Both the position numbers and the translations under genes were made by a program. A stretch of DNA of 64,000 nucleotides from Flavobacteriales bacterium (GTDB lineage: Bacteria > Bacteroidota > Bacteroidia > Flavobacteriales_D > Sanyastnellaceae), in the NCBI GenBank assembly GCA_002863125.1, contig PKEB01000015.1, positions 1 through 64,000 on the forward strand, in the 5' to 3' direction. The number at the start of each line of letters is the position of its first letter. The first letter of the stretch is position 1. The notes under the pieces are model-generated. The model did not search any database, had not been told where the DNA came from, and worked only from the letters and a program-made list of their open reading frames with translations. This document shows, in pieces, positions 16,735 through 25,291 of this stretch.

Positions 16735-17199
16735 TCACCGCTGTTTCCGCTTCGCGGCAAAAAAGTCTTTGAGAAGCTGGCTACATTCCTCCTCCAAGAT
16801 GCCGCGGTCGACGGTGGTTTTGGGGTGGGTCAAACTCGCTTGCCCCGGATTCATCCACATGCGGTAGCCGCGTTTGGCATCGGATGCGCCGAAGACAATC
16901 CGCCCGACCCGGGTCCAAAACGCCGCGCCGGCGCACATTGGGCACGGCTCGAGGGTCACATACAGCGTGCACTGATCGAGGTGCTTGCCGCCAAGAAATT
17001 CCGACGCCGCCGTAAAGGCCTGCATTTCGGCATGGGCCGTGAAGTCATTCAACCGTTCGCAGAGGTTGTGGGCACGCGCAATCACCTGCCCTCGGGCCAC
17101 GATGACGGCACCAACGGGCACTTCGTCTTGCTCAAAAGCATGTTGGGCCTCGGCCAGAGCGAGGCGCATGAAGTGTTCATCGTTCAGCGGTTGTTCCAC
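16735..17199 (-). CDS. tadA: tRNA adenosine(34) deaminase
   Basis: A 154-residue zinc deaminase converting A34 to inosine in tRNA-Arg(ACG). Zinc and catalytic motifs are explicit: HAEMQAF (His ligand and catalytic Glu) and PCPMCAGA (two Cys ligands). The start is a GTG with no good upstream ATG; the next in-frame ATG would remove the conserved N-terminal helix. It begins 9 nt after the stop of the upstream glycosyltransferase gene, so the two are likely co-transcribed. Confidence 0.94.
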   Translation of the reverse strand: MEQPLNDEHFMRLALAEAQHAFEQDEVPVGAVIVARGQVIARAHNLCERLNDFTAHAEMQAFTAASEFLGGKHLDQCTLYVTLEPCPMCAGAAFWTRVGRIVFGASDAKRGYRMWMNPGQASLTHPKTTVDRGILEEECSQLLKDFFAAKRKQR

Positions 17200-17203
17200 C
17201 GGT

Positions 17204-17211
17204 CGAAGTTA
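17204..17211 (-). promoter_or_regulatory. -7-like box overlapping an upstream stop codon, before tadA
   Basis: TAACTTCG-ACCG-GTG on the minus strand. The TAA is the stop codon of the upstream glycosyltransferase. The fixed 4-nt spacing matches other genes in the window, but the box may be coincidental inside an operon. Confidence 0.3.
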
Positions 17212-18270
17212 CGTGGAAGCGACCAATTCGTCGAGCGCCTTTTGCGCACGGGAGTTGGCGTCGACGAGGGGAGCAGCACCGGCCGGCGGGGGAAGCTGGC
17301 CGGATTCGAGTTCCTTTTGGGTGCAGGTGGCCATGCCGAACGCCACCGCCCAATGCTTGGCGAGGTAGACCTGCTCGGGTTGACCGGGCGTAGGGATGAG
17401 GATGGCGCGTTTGCCCAATGCCGCGAGGTCGAGCAAGGAGGAATACCCCGAACGGCAGACGATGGTGTTTGCTCCTTTCAATGCGCCGGCCAATTCCTCG
17501 GCGGTGGGATCGGGCCAAACCGTTATGTGGCCATCAACCTGTGGCTGGGCGCCCGGTCGTCCTGCGATGAGTAATGCAGGTTCGTCATCGGCTTTCATCC
17601 ACGCCATGAGTGCCTGTTCCATCAGCCCGCGGTGGGGCTCCGGTCCGCTGACCATGCCGACCTTCTTCCACGGCCCAACCGGTGCATCCAGCGGAAGCCG
17701 GGTGAGGATGCCAATGCACCGAGCGTGTGGCAATGGGTTTTTGAACGCGAGGGTACCACTGAGCTGGGCTTCGTCGTCATCGGGCACCCACACGGCGCGG
17801 AATTTCTTGGCGTGTTGCTGGACAAACAGCCTCGCCGGCGCTTCGAGGCCTTTCGGGACCGGCAACTGCAACTGGTGGGACATGAGCACTGCCGGCACCT
17901 CGGGATGGTGCACGCCGTAGCAGTTGTCGCTTACGATGTGGGTGATGCCGTGCGCTTCGACGGTCACACGCGTCCAGGCGGTTTCGTCCGCGATGCTTTT
18001 CAGGAAGCCCGGCATTTGGCCGGCGATTTTGAACAGCGTGCCGCGTTTCGCGTAGGTGATGTCGGGCCCCGGTTTGTCGTGAAAGGTGATGGGCTGACCA
18101 GCGAACTGGCTCTTGAGGAATGCGAGCGCCGTGCCCTTCGTGCCGACGTGCACCTCCCAGCCGCGGTCAATTGCGTGCTGGATCAACGGTGCCGTTCGGG
18201 TTGCGTGTCCCATGCCCCAATCGAGGAGGGCAAACAAGACCGAGGGCCGGGAAGAAGAAGCCGCGTTCAT
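17209..18270 (-). CDS. Glycosyltransferase, GT-B fold (MurG/UGT-like)
   Basis: 353 residues. The N-terminal LFALLDWGMGHATRTAPLI carries the glycine/histidine-rich loop of the GT28/UGT-like GT-B group. The C-terminal half has a nucleotide-sugar site resembling VCRSGYSSLLDLAALGKRAILIPTPGQPEQ. Proteins like this transfer a sugar from a nucleotide donor to a lipid or glycan; donor and acceptor are not deducible. It is divergent from trmB with only 30 bp between the start codons, and upstream of tadA with a 9-nt gap. Confidence 0.8.
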   Translation of the reverse strand: MNAASSSRPSVLFALLDWGMGHATRTAPLIQHAIDRGWEVHVGTKGTALAFLKSQFAGQPITFHDKPGPDITYAKRGTLFKIAGQMPGFLKSIADETAWTRVTVEAHGITHIVSDNCYGVHHPEVPAVLMSHQLQLPVPKGLEAPARLFVQQHAKKFRAVWVPDDDEAQLSGTLAFKNPLPHARCIGILTRLPLDAPVGPWKKVGMVSGPEPHRGLMEQALMAWMKADDEPALLIAGRPGAQPQVDGHITVWPDPTAEELAGALKGANTIVCRSGYSSLLDLAALGKRAILIPTPGQPEQVYLAKHWAVAFGMATCTQKELESGQLPPPAGAAPLVDANSRAQKALDELVAST

Positions 18271-18285
18271 CCGTGCGAAGTTCAG

Positions 18286-18293
18286 TAATTTTG
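18286..18293 (+). promoter_or_regulatory. -7 promoter box for trmB
   Basis: TAATTTTG fits TAnnTTTG and lies 7 nt before the ATG, within the 30-bp gap between two divergent start codons. It predicts a leaderless or near-leaderless transcript. Confidence 0.55.
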
Positions 18294-18300
18294 CCGGGCT

Positions 18301-18990
18301 ATGGGCAAAGGGAAACTGGCAAAATGGAAGGAGTTGGCCACCTTCGACCGGGTGTTTGAACCGCCGCTCAACGATGCGATTGAGGGGACCGACTACGAAT
18401 TAAAGGGAAAGTGGGCCCAGGAGGTTTTCGGCAACGACAACCCCATCGTGCTCGAACTGGGATGCGGCAAAGGCGAATACACCATCGCGCAGGCCCGGCG
18501 TAACCCCGACTGCAACTACATCGGGGTGGACATTAAAGGCCAACGCGTTTGGCGCGGCGCCAAAACCATCAACGAAGAGGACATTCGCAACGTGGCGTTT
18601 CTGCGCACCCGCATCGAGTTCATCGAACGGTTTTTTGCCCCAGGCGAGGTGAGCGAAATTTGGCTGACCTTCAGCGACCCGCAGCCCAAAGACGAGAAGG
18701 GCACCAAGCGCATCACGTCATCGGTTTTCATCGAGCAGCGCTACCGCAACATCCTCAAGCCGGACAGCATCATCCACGTGAAGAGCGACAGCGCCCTGCT
18801 GTACGAACTGTCCAAAGAGAGCTACGTCGAGGCCGGCTACCAGATCAACTACGACAGCGCCGACGTTTATGGCGAACTCGTTCACCGCGTGCCGGAAAAA
18901 CTGCGTGACTTGCTCGAGGTAAAGACGTTTTACGAGCAGATGTGGTTGGAACAAGGCAAAAAAATCCACTACCTGCAAATCCAAATCTGA
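18301..18990 (+). CDS. trmB: tRNA (guanine-N7)-methyltransferase
   Basis: A 229-residue SAM-dependent enzyme forming m7G46 in tRNA. The SAM motif is VLELGCGKGEYTIAQARR. The family motif after strand 4 is LTFSDPQPKDEKGTKRITS, the Bacteroidota form of the PDPWPKxRH signature, and C-terminal TrmB conservation is present. It is followed after a single base by an alkyltransferase-like gene, probably in one transcript. Confidence 0.94.
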   Translation: MGKGKLAKWKELATFDRVFEPPLNDAIEGTDYELKGKWAQEVFGNDNPIVLELGCGKGEYTIAQARRNPDCNYIGVDIKGQRVWRGAKTINEEDIRNVAFLRTRIEFIERFFAPGEVSEIWLTFSDPQPKDEKGTKRITSSVFIEQRYRNILKPDSIIHVKSDSALLYELSKESYVEAGYQINYDSADVYGELVHRVPEKLRDLLEVKTFYEQMWLEQGKKIHYLQIQI

Positions 18991-18991
18991 G

Positions 18992-19336
18992 ATGGCCGCC
19001 CTACCGCCGGACGAATTCAAGCAGGCCGTTTACGACCTGACACGCCTCATCCCCCGCGGCCGCGTCTCCACCTACGGCGCCATCGCACGGTGCATCGGTG
19101 CCGCAGGCGCCTCCCGCCGTGTCGGCTGGGCGCTGAACCAAAGCTTCGGGGAAACGCCCCCTGTGCCCGCGCACCGGGTGGTCAACCGGTTGGGCCTGCT
19201 GACCGGGGCGGTGCACTTCCCTGCTGATGCCCCCATGGCCGAACAGTTGCGGGCGGAAGAAGTGGAGGTCGTCGACGACCAAGTTGTGGGGTTTGATGGG
19301 GTTTTTTGGGACCCGTGGGAGGCCGGCGAATGGTGA
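18992..19336 (+). CDS. Alkyltransferase-like (ATL) DNA-binding protein, MGMT family without catalytic Cys
   Basis: 114 residues with the MGMT DNA-binding domain: LIPRGRVSTYGAIARCIGA (recognition helix) and VGWALNQS. The usual PCHRV active site reads PAHRVVNRLG, so the alkyl-accepting Cys is Ala. This is the hallmark of ATL proteins, which bind O6-alkylguanine and hand it to nucleotide excision repair (known for the family). It is co-directional with trmB (1-nt gap), but no functional link is implied. Confidence 0.88.
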   Translation: MAALPPDEFKQAVYDLTRLIPRGRVSTYGAIARCIGAAGASRRVGWALNQSFGETPPVPAHRVVNRLGLLTGAVHFPADAPMAEQLRAEEVEVVDDQVVGFDGVFWDPWEAGEW

Positions 19337-19370
19337 GAAATGCAGAACTTTGGCACCGAAACGATAGGCA

Positions 19371-20438
19371 ATGAATTGGACTGAAGAAGCGGTACTGGAA
19401 GCCCTGAAAGGGGTGTTGGATCCGGAGTTGGGCAAGGACGTGGTGACCCTGGGGTGGGTCACGGTCAACGCCGTCTCAGAAGGCCAGGTCGACGTCACGG
19501 TCAAAACCGGAAACCCCGCCATGCACGCCCGCCAACGGGTCGAGGAAGCGGTCCAGTTCGCGCTCGAACGAGCGTTTGGCGCCGACTCCCAGTTTGCCAT
19601 TGCGGTGGAGGGCGTGAAAGCAGAGGAGCGCACCCCAGAGACCCGCAAGGTCTTGCCGGGCGTGAAGCACGTCATCGCCATCGCCTCCGGAAAGGGCGGT
19701 GTGGGCAAAAGCACCGTCACGGCCAACCTCGCCGCGGGCTTGGCCCAGCTTGGCTACAAAGTGGGGCTCTGCGACGCCGATATCCACGGGCCGAGCGTGC
19801 CGACCATGTTCGACGTCACCGAAGCCAAGCCCGAACCGATCACCATCGGAGAGAAGACCTTAATTCAACCCGTCGAACAGTACGGTGTCAAGGTGTTGTC
19901 CATTGGGTTTTTTGCTGACCCCGACCAGGCCATTGTTTGGCGCGGTCCTATGGCCAGCAGGGCATTGGGCCAGCTGTTTACTGATGCGAATTGGGGAGAA
20001 TTGGATTTCATGCTCATCGATTTGCCGCCCGGCACCGGCGACATCCACTTGTCGCTCGTTCAAGACGTGCCGTTGACGGGAGCGGTCGTGGTGAGCACGC
20101 CGCAGGAAGTGGCCCTGGCCGATGCGCGCAAGGGCGTTGGGATGTTCCGCCTGGATACCATCAATGTGCCCGTACTCGGTTTGATTGAAAACATGGCGTA
20201 CTTCGTTCCCCCGGACATGCCGGACCGCCGGTATGACATTTTCGGACGGGACGGGGCGAAGCGATTGGCAGAGGATGTCGAGGCGCCGTTCTTGGGCGAA
20301 GTGCCGTTGGTGCAATCCATCCGAGAAGCCGGAGACGCGGGCCGTCCGGCTGTGCTGCAAGGCGACTCACCCGCTGCGGCGGCATTCCGCGCGGTCTTGG
20401 CTAACTTGCTGACGAAATTGGGAAAGAACACTGACTGA
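19371..20438 (+). CDS. mrp: Mrp/NBP35 family P-loop ATPase, Fe-S cluster carrier
   Basis: 355 residues. The N-terminal MIP18/DUF59 domain (about 1-90, GVLDPELGKDVVTLGWV) is fused to a deviant Walker A ATPase (IASGKGGVGKSTVTANLA), with DADIHGPSVPTMF and LIDLPPGTGDIHLS. It delivers Fe-S clusters to apoproteins in the cytosol. The C-terminal Cys-x2-Cys of many Mrp proteins is absent; the corresponding loop reads AYFVPPDMPDRRYDIFG. The next gene overlaps by one base (TGATG) and supplies a CxxC NifU-type domain. Confidence 0.93.
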   Translation: MNWTEEAVLEALKGVLDPELGKDVVTLGWVTVNAVSEGQVDVTVKTGNPAMHARQRVEEAVQFALERAFGADSQFAIAVEGVKAEERTPETRKVLPGVKHVIAIASGKGGVGKSTVTANLAAGLAQLGYKVGLCDADIHGPSVPTMFDVTEAKPEPITIGEKTLIQPVEQYGVKVLSIGFFADPDQAIVWRGPMASRALGQLFTDANWGELDFMLIDLPPGTGDIHLSLVQDVPLTGAVVVSTPQEVALADARKGVGMFRLDTINVPVLGLIENMAYFVPPDMPDRRYDIFGRDGAKRLAEDVEAPFLGEVPLVQSIREAGDAGRPAVLQGDSPAAAAFRAVLANLLTKLGKNTD

Positions 20439-20692
20439 TGGCGGAATTGGCAGACATTACCGAACGCGTTGAACGGGCCCTCGAGGGCTTGCGGCCGTAC
20501 CTCGAAGCCGACGGGGGCAACATCAGCTTGGTTGAAGTCACGAAAGACCACCACGTGAAGGTGGAATTGCACGGGGCGTGCGCTGATTGCCAGATGATTC
20601 ACATGACCATGAAAGGTGGGGTGGAACAGGCGATTCGCCAAGCGGCACCCGAAGTGGTCAAGGTCGAAGCCATCAATTGGGATAGCGTTTGA
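20438..20692 (+). CDS. NifU C-terminal domain protein (Fe-S scaffold)
   Basis: 84 residues forming a single Nfu domain: RPYLEADGGNISLVEV followed by the cluster-binding GACADCQMIH (Cys-x2-Cys) and MTMKGGVEQAIRQ. It binds and transfers a 4Fe-4S cluster in the cytosol, typically as a dimer. It is translationally coupled to mrp through TGATG, which fits a scaffold-carrier pair. Confidence 0.93.
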   Translation: MAELADITERVERALEGLRPYLEADGGNISLVEVTKDHHVKVELHGACADCQMIHMTMKGGVEQAIRQAAPEVVKVEAINWDSV

Positions 20693-20732
20693 GTTTCCCT
20701 CGAACATCCGTGCACTCCTGTTGTTGAATGAA

Positions 20733-20740
20733 TAATTTCG
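20733..20740 (+). promoter_or_regulatory. -7-like box for the FNR-ferredoxin operon
   Basis: TAATTTCG, the same variant as in the tRNA-Gly promoter, sits in the 88-bp gap and leaves a leader of about 35 nt before the FNR ATG. No clear -33 was found. Confidence 0.4.
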
Positions 20741-20780
20741 CGCTCGATTTGCGCGTACTAACCCTCGGAGAAAATCATCT

Positions 20781-21794
20781 ATGATCCAAACGGATATCCT
20801 CATCATTGGAGCCGGCCCTTGTGGTCTCTTTACGGTGTTTGAAGCCGGACTGCTCAAATTGCGTTGCCACCTGATTGATGCCTTGCCGCAGCCCGGTGGT
20901 CAATGCGCGGAGATTTACCCCAAAAAGCCCATCTACGACATCCCGGCTTACCCGTCGATTCTGGCGGGTGAATTGGTGGACCGCTTGATGGAACAGGCCG
21001 AGCCGTTCAAGCCCGGCTTCACCTTGGGCGAGCGCGCCGAGCAAATCGAAAAAGACGACGAAGACCAGTTCATCGTGACCACCAACCGGGGCACGCAGCA
21101 CCGCGCACCCATCATCGCCATCGCCGGCGGATTGGGATGCTTCGAGCCGCGCAAGCCGCCGGTGCCGCAGTTGGCCGACTTCGAAGACAAGGGCGTCGAG
21201 TACATCATCAAGGATCCCGAATTCTACCGCGACAAGAAGGTGGTGATTTCCGGTGGCGGTGACTCTGCCTTGGACTGGACCATTTTCCTCGCTGAGGGCG
21301 TGGCCTCGGAGGTCACCTTGGTGCACCGCCGCAAAGAGTTCCGCGGGCACCTCGATAGCGTGCAGAAGGTCATGGATCTCGCAGCTGCAGGCCGTGTCAA
21401 GTTGATGACCGACGCTGAAGTCATCGGCGTGGAGGGCGACGGGCAACTCGCTTCCGTCGAGATCAAAACCAAGGCCGATGGCAACCACACCATCGAGACC
21501 GACCACTGGGTGCCGCTCTTCGGTTTGAGCCCCAAGCTCGGTCCCATTGCCGATTGGAACCTCAACATCACGAAGAATGCGGTGGAGGTAGACACCTTCG
21601 ACTACAGCACGAATGTCCCCGGCGTTTATGCCATCGGGGACATCAATACCTACCCGGGCAAACTGAAGCTCATCCTCTGCGGCTTCCACGAGGCGACGTT
21701 GATGGTTCAAAGTGCGTTCAAGCGCATTTACCCGGATAAAAACCTAGTTTTGAAGTACACCACCGTGAACGGGGTGAACGGATTTGAAGGTTAA
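20781..21794 (+). CDS. Ferredoxin/flavodoxin-NADP+ reductase, thioredoxin-reductase type
   Basis: A 337-residue homodimeric-type FNR. The FAD site is ILIIGAGPCGLFTVFEAGLL. The NADP site is VVISGGGDSALDWTIFLAE. A second FAD segment is VYAIGDINTYPGKLKLILCG. The redox CxxC of true thioredoxin reductase is absent, supporting the FNR assignment. It transfers electrons between NADPH and ferredoxin in the cytosol; the gene immediately downstream (3-nt gap) is a ferredoxin, the likely partner. Confidence 0.93.
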   Translation: MIQTDILIIGAGPCGLFTVFEAGLLKLRCHLIDALPQPGGQCAEIYPKKPIYDIPAYPSILAGELVDRLMEQAEPFKPGFTLGERAEQIEKDDEDQFIVTTNRGTQHRAPIIAIAGGLGCFEPRKPPVPQLADFEDKGVEYIIKDPEFYRDKKVVISGGGDSALDWTIFLAEGVASEVTLVHRRKEFRGHLDSVQKVMDLAAAGRVKLMTDAEVIGVEGDGQLASVEIKTKADGNHTIETDHWVPLFGLSPKLGPIADWNLNITKNAVEVDTFDYSTNVPGVYAIGDINTYPGKLKLILCGFHEATLMVQSAFKRIYPDKNLVLKYTTVNGVNGFEG

Positions 21795-21797
21795 AAC

Positions 21798-22124
21798 ATG
21801 GACAACACGATTCGCGTAAGCGTTACCGACCGCGAGGGCCAAGTGCACGAGCTGGATGCTCCCACCGATATGGGTATGAATATGATGGAACTCTGCAAGA
21901 GCGCGGAATTGCCGGTAGAAGGTACCTGCGGCGGAGTGGCCATGTGCGCGAGTTGCCACATGTACGTGAAAAGCGATCACGACTTACCGGAGAAGTCAGA
22001 CGACGAAGAGGACATGCTGGACGAGGCGTTTTTCGTCGAAGACAACAGCCGCCTCGGCTGCCAACTCCACCTCACAAACGAACTGGACGGGCTCAAAGTG
22101 AAGCTCGCTCCCGTCGGCAATTAA
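21798..22124 (+). CDS. 2Fe-2S ferredoxin, adrenodoxin type
   Basis: 108 residues with the adrenodoxin-like cluster pattern: CGGVAMCASC supplies three Cys (C-x5-C-x2-C), and LGCQL supplies the fourth. The acidic loop SDDEEDMLDEAFFVEDN is the usual partner-docking surface. It accepts electrons from the adjacent reductase. The 3' end overlaps the convergent phosphatase gene by 4 bp. Confidence 0.94.
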   Translation: MDNTIRVSVTDREGQVHELDAPTDMGMNMMELCKSAELPVEGTCGGVAMCASCHMYVKSDHDLPEKSDDEEDMLDEAFFVEDNSRLGCQLHLTNELDGLKVKLAPVGN

Positions 22125-22921
22125 GCCTTTACGAAGCGGCTGCGTACGTCGCCCGCCTCAATCCACCGGTGCACCACCGGTGACTTGGCGATGGCCTTGA
22201 GGCTCTCCATGTGCCGTGTTCCGTGGGCATCCGAACAAATCATTTTGGCGGTGCCGTTTTCGAGCAATGCATGCGCGACCCGGTACATTTCAGGACCGTA
22301 AGCGCCGGCCAAGCTGGCCGCATTGACGGTGACCCAAATCCCCTTATCGGCGAGCGCTTGCACCTCGGCGGGGTTGCGGTGCCAGTAGGGGTAGCGTTCT
22401 GCGTGGGCCAAGACCCCGGTGTACCCCGCCATTTGCAAATCAAAAATGACCTGCTCGTGGTTCATCGGCGGCTCGTGGAATCCAAATTCAAACAGTACGC
22501 ATTTCACCGGTTGACCGAGTTCGTCAACGGCATGAAAATGCAGGAGGTCGTTGGCAGCGATGCAATCCGCGAAGTGCTCGTCGAGGAAGTACTCGGCGGC
22601 CAGCTGGAGCGCAAATTCCGGCCAGCGCGCAGCGACCGCTTGCTGTAACTGCTCAAAAGCAGGCACGAGCGTGAGCCGGTTGTTGCGGTAAATGTCGGAA
22701 TGGATGTGGGGCGTGACCACGGCACCGCGGTAGCCCATGTCCACCAACCGTTCGATCAGTTTGAGGGATTCTTCGAGGGTGGAACTGCCGTCGTCCACGC
22801 CCGGAACGATGTGCGAATGCACGTCGATGTGCAGCGCTTCGCCGATGGCCCGTTCCGGGCCGCTGAAGTCGGGCTCCAAGGCTGCCTTCCGGCCTGAACG
22901 CAAGCGCTGCCACCACCCCAT
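22121..22921 (-). CDS. CpsB/YwqE-type PHP-fold tyrosine phosphatase
   Basis: A 266-residue PHP-domain phosphatase. Metal-binding motifs are IDVHSHIVPGVDDGS, VVTPHIHSDIYRNN, LAHAERYPYW and MICSDAHGTRHM. CpsB-like enzymes dephosphorylate BY-kinases (Wzc/CpsD) and so control capsule polymer length. No such kinase is visible in the window. It is coupled to rmlB by TGATG and is the last gene of the polysaccharide block, consistent with a regulator of that pathway. The ATG at 22921 was chosen because an upstream extension lies within rmlB. Confidence 0.9.
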   Translation of the reverse strand: MGWWQRLRSGRKAALEPDFSGPERAIGEALHIDVHSHIVPGVDDGSSTLEESLKLIERLVDMGYRGAVVTPHIHSDIYRNNRLTLVPAFEQLQQAVAARWPEFALQLAAEYFLDEHFADCIAANDLLHFHAVDELGQPVKCVLFEFGFHEPPMNHEQVIFDLQMAGYTGVLAHAERYPYWHRNPAEVQALADKGIWVTVNAASLAGAYGPEMYRVAHALLENGTAKMICSDAHGTRHMESLKAIAKSPVVHRWIEAGDVRSRFVKA

Positions 22922-23985
22922 CAGCCGCGGTTGCCGTACATGGTGTCGTAATACTGCTGATATGCACCCGACGTCACGGAGTCGAGCCACTCACCGTTAT
23001 TCAGGTACCAATCGACCGTTGCTGCGAGGCCTTCCTCAAAGGTGATGGACGGCTTCCATCCCAATTCCGATTCGATGCGCGAAGCGTCGATGGCGTAGCG
23101 CAGGTCGTGGCCAGCGCGGTCCTTGACGAAGGTGATGAGCTTCTTGGAGTGGCCTTCGGGACGGCCGAGCGCTGCATCGACCAAGCGAATGAGCTCGTGC
23201 ACCAGGTCGATGTTCTTCCATTCGTTGAGCCCCCCGATGTTGTACGTCCTGCCGTCTTTTCCGGTGTGGAGGATGACGTCAATGGCCGAAGCGTGGTCTT
23301 CTACCCACAACCAATCGCGCACGTTGATGCCTTCTCCGTACAGCGGCAAAGGCCGTTCGTCGCGGATGTTCCGAATCATCAGGGGGATGAGCTTTTCGGG
23401 AAATTGGTAGGCGCCGTAGTTGTTCGAACAGTTCGAGATGACCGCAGGCAATCCGTAAGTGTGGTGCCAAGCCCGGACCAAGTGATCGCTCGATGCCTTG
23501 GACGAACTGTATGGGCTGCGCGGATCGTAGGGGGTTTCTTCGGTGAAGAGCCCTTCCGTCCTAAGCGAACCGTAGACTTCGTCCGTGGAAATGTGGTAAA
23601 AGCAGCGATCGCCGTCCGCGTTGGCCCAAGCAGCGCGTGCGGCGTTGAGCAGCGTTGCTGTCCCGAGGATGTTGGTTTCGAGGAACGCCATGGGGTTTTC
23701 GATGCTTCGGTCTACGTGGCTTTCAGCCGCCAAGTGCACCACGGCATCGAAGGCGTGCTCTGCAAATAGCCGTTCGACCAACGCGCTGTCTTGGATGTCG
23801 CCTTTGACGAAAGCGTAGTGGGGATTCGACTCGACGTCGCGAAGGTTTTCCAGGTTGCCAGCGTAAGTCAATGCATCGAGGTTGACCACCTTCGCATCGG
23901 GACGGTTGGTCAGCAACTTGCGAACCACGTGGGAACCGATGAATCCGGCACCGCCGGTTACGAGGATCGAGTTGAATGTGCGCAT
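22921..23985 (-). CDS. rmlB: dTDP-glucose 4,6-dehydratase
   Basis: A 354-residue extended SDR. NAD motif [34 protein letters not shown], the catalytic STDEVYG and [15 protein letters not shown] (Tyr-x3-Lys), and [17 protein letters not shown] follow the RmlB consensus throughout. It makes dTDP-4-keto-6-deoxyglucose for rhamnose or related deoxysugars. No rmlA, rmlC or rmlD is nearby in the window. Four bases separate it from the upstream dehydrogenase gene. Confidence 0.95.
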   Translation of the reverse strand: MRTFNSILVTGGAGFIGSHVVRKLLTNRPDAKVVNLDALTYAGNLENLRDVESNPHYAFVKGDIQDSALVERLFAEHAFDAVVHLAAESHVDRSIENPMAFLETNILGTATLLNAARAAWANADGDRCFYHISTDEVYGSLRTEGLFTEETPYDPRSPYSSSKASSDHLVRAWHHTYGLPAVISNCSNNYGAYQFPEKLIPLMIRNIRDERPLPLYGEGINVRDWLWVEDHASAIDVILHTGKDGRTYNIGGLNEWKNIDLVHELIRLVDAALGRPEGHSKKLITFVKDRAGHDLRYAIDASRIESELGWKPSITFEEGLAATVDWYLNNGEWLDSVTSGAYQQYYDTMYGNRG

Positions 23986-23989
23986 TTCC

Positions 23990-25291
23990 TTAAAGACTCC
24001 AGTATTCGAGGGTGTTGATTTGGCCGCGGTAGAGGCCTTTGAGGTCGGCGAAAACTCCGTTGTCGTGGCGCATGAGTTTTGCGAAATCCGCTTCGCCCAT
24101 CGCCTTGTATGGTGCGTGGGCTACGGCCAACACAATCGAATCGTAGGCGCCGGTGTCCGGAGCTTCCTTTAAGGTGATTCCGTATTCGTGCTCTACCTCG
24201 GCCGGGCTCGCAAACGGATCAACAACGTCCACTTCGATGTTGTAGCTCTTCAACTCCCGGATGACGTCGGTGACCTTCGTATTGCGGATGTCCGCGACGT
24301 CTTCTTTGAAGGTGAGGCCCATAACGAGAATGCGGGAGTCCAGGGGGTTGCGGCCTTGAGCGAGCATGCGCTTGACCACTTGTTTGCCCACGTGCGCACC
24401 CATGGCGTCATTGACAAATCGGCCTGAATTGATGACCCGGGCGTGGTAGCCGAGCTTGTCGGATTTCCACGTCAAGTAGTAGGGGTCAATGCCGATGCAG
24501 TGACCACCCACCAAGCCGGGGCTGAACTTCAGGAAGTTCCACTTGGTACCGGCGGCCTCAAGCACCTCGTACGTGTTGATGCCGATGCGCTCGAAGATGA
24601 TACTCAGCTCGTTGATGAGGGCGATGTTGACGTCGCGCTGTGTATTCTCGATGATCTTGGAGGCTTCAGCCACCTTGATGCTCGATGCGCGGTGGGTGCC
24701 CGCTTTGACGACGAGGTCGTAGGTCCGTGCGATGTGATCGGCACTCTCGGCGCACGACCCGCTCACGACTTTGACGATGGTTTCGATGGTGTTCACCTTG
24801 TCCCCTGGGTTGATACGCTCGGGGCTGTATCCGACTTTGAAATCTTCGTTGAATTTCAACTCGCTGACTTCTTCCAATACGGGAACGCAATCGTCTTCGG
24901 TGCAGCCGGGGTAAACCGTGGATTCGTATACCACATAGTCGCCTGGTTTCAGTGCGGTTCCGACGGTGGCCGACGCGCTGAGCAAGGGCTTCAAATCGGG
25001 TTGGTTGCTTTGGTTGATTGGGGTGGGCACAGCTACGACGTGAAACTGTGCCTGCTTCAAATCGTCTGGGTTGGCAGTGAACGTGATGTCGCATCCGTCA
25101 AAATCCGATACCTCCAGCTCCTCCGAAGGATCGATGCGGTTGCGCATCATCTCCACCCGTTCCTCGTTGATGTCGAATCCGATGACCTTGATGTGCTTGG
25201 CAAACGCCAACGCGATCGGCAATCCGACGTACCCAAGTCCCACCACGCTCATCGTTGCTTCACCGTTCAAGAGCTTCTCATGCATTCCCAT
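23990..25291 (-). CDS. Nucleotide-sugar 6-dehydrogenase (WbpA/WbpO/TviB group)
   Basis: A 433-residue UDP-sugar dehydrogenase. NAD site [19 protein letters not shown]; central domain [19 protein letters not shown]; catalytic Cys in [16 protein letters not shown]-terminal domain [17 protein letters not shown]. The segment [19 protein letters not shown] separates UDP-HexNAc dehydrogenases from UDP-glucose dehydrogenase, so the likely product is a UDP-N-acetylhexosaminuronate. Its start region overlaps the acetyltransferase gene by 14 bp. Substrate (GlcNAc, GalNAc or ManNAc) is undecided. Confidence 0.9.
   Translation of the reverse strand: MGMHEKLLNGEATMSVVGLGYVGLPIALAFAKHIKVIGFDINEERVEMMRNRIDPSEELEVSDFDGCDITFTANPDDLKQAQFHVVAVPTPINQSNQPDLKPLLSASATVGTALKPGDYVVYESTVYPGCTEDDCVPVLEEVSELKFNEDFKVGYSPERINPGDKVNTIETIVKVVSGSCAESADHIARTYDLVVKAGTHRASSIKVAEASKIIENTQRDVNIALINELSIIFERIGINTYEVLEAAGTKWNFLKFSPGLVGGHCIGIDPYYLTWKSDKLGYHARVINSGRFVNDAMGAHVGKQVVKRMLAQGRNPLDSRILVMGLTFKEDVADIRNTKVTDVIRELKSYNIEVDVVDPFASPAEVEHEYGITLKEAPDTGAYDSIVLAVAHAPYKAMGEADFAKLMRHDNGVFADLKGLYRGQINTLEYWSL

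Noticed and set aside
20196-20250. Missing C-terminal CxxC in Mrp as a sign of an inactive protein
   Set aside because: I recall Bacteroidota Mrp proteins often have this loop without Cys, and all nucleotide-binding motifs are intact; noted in the gene entry only.
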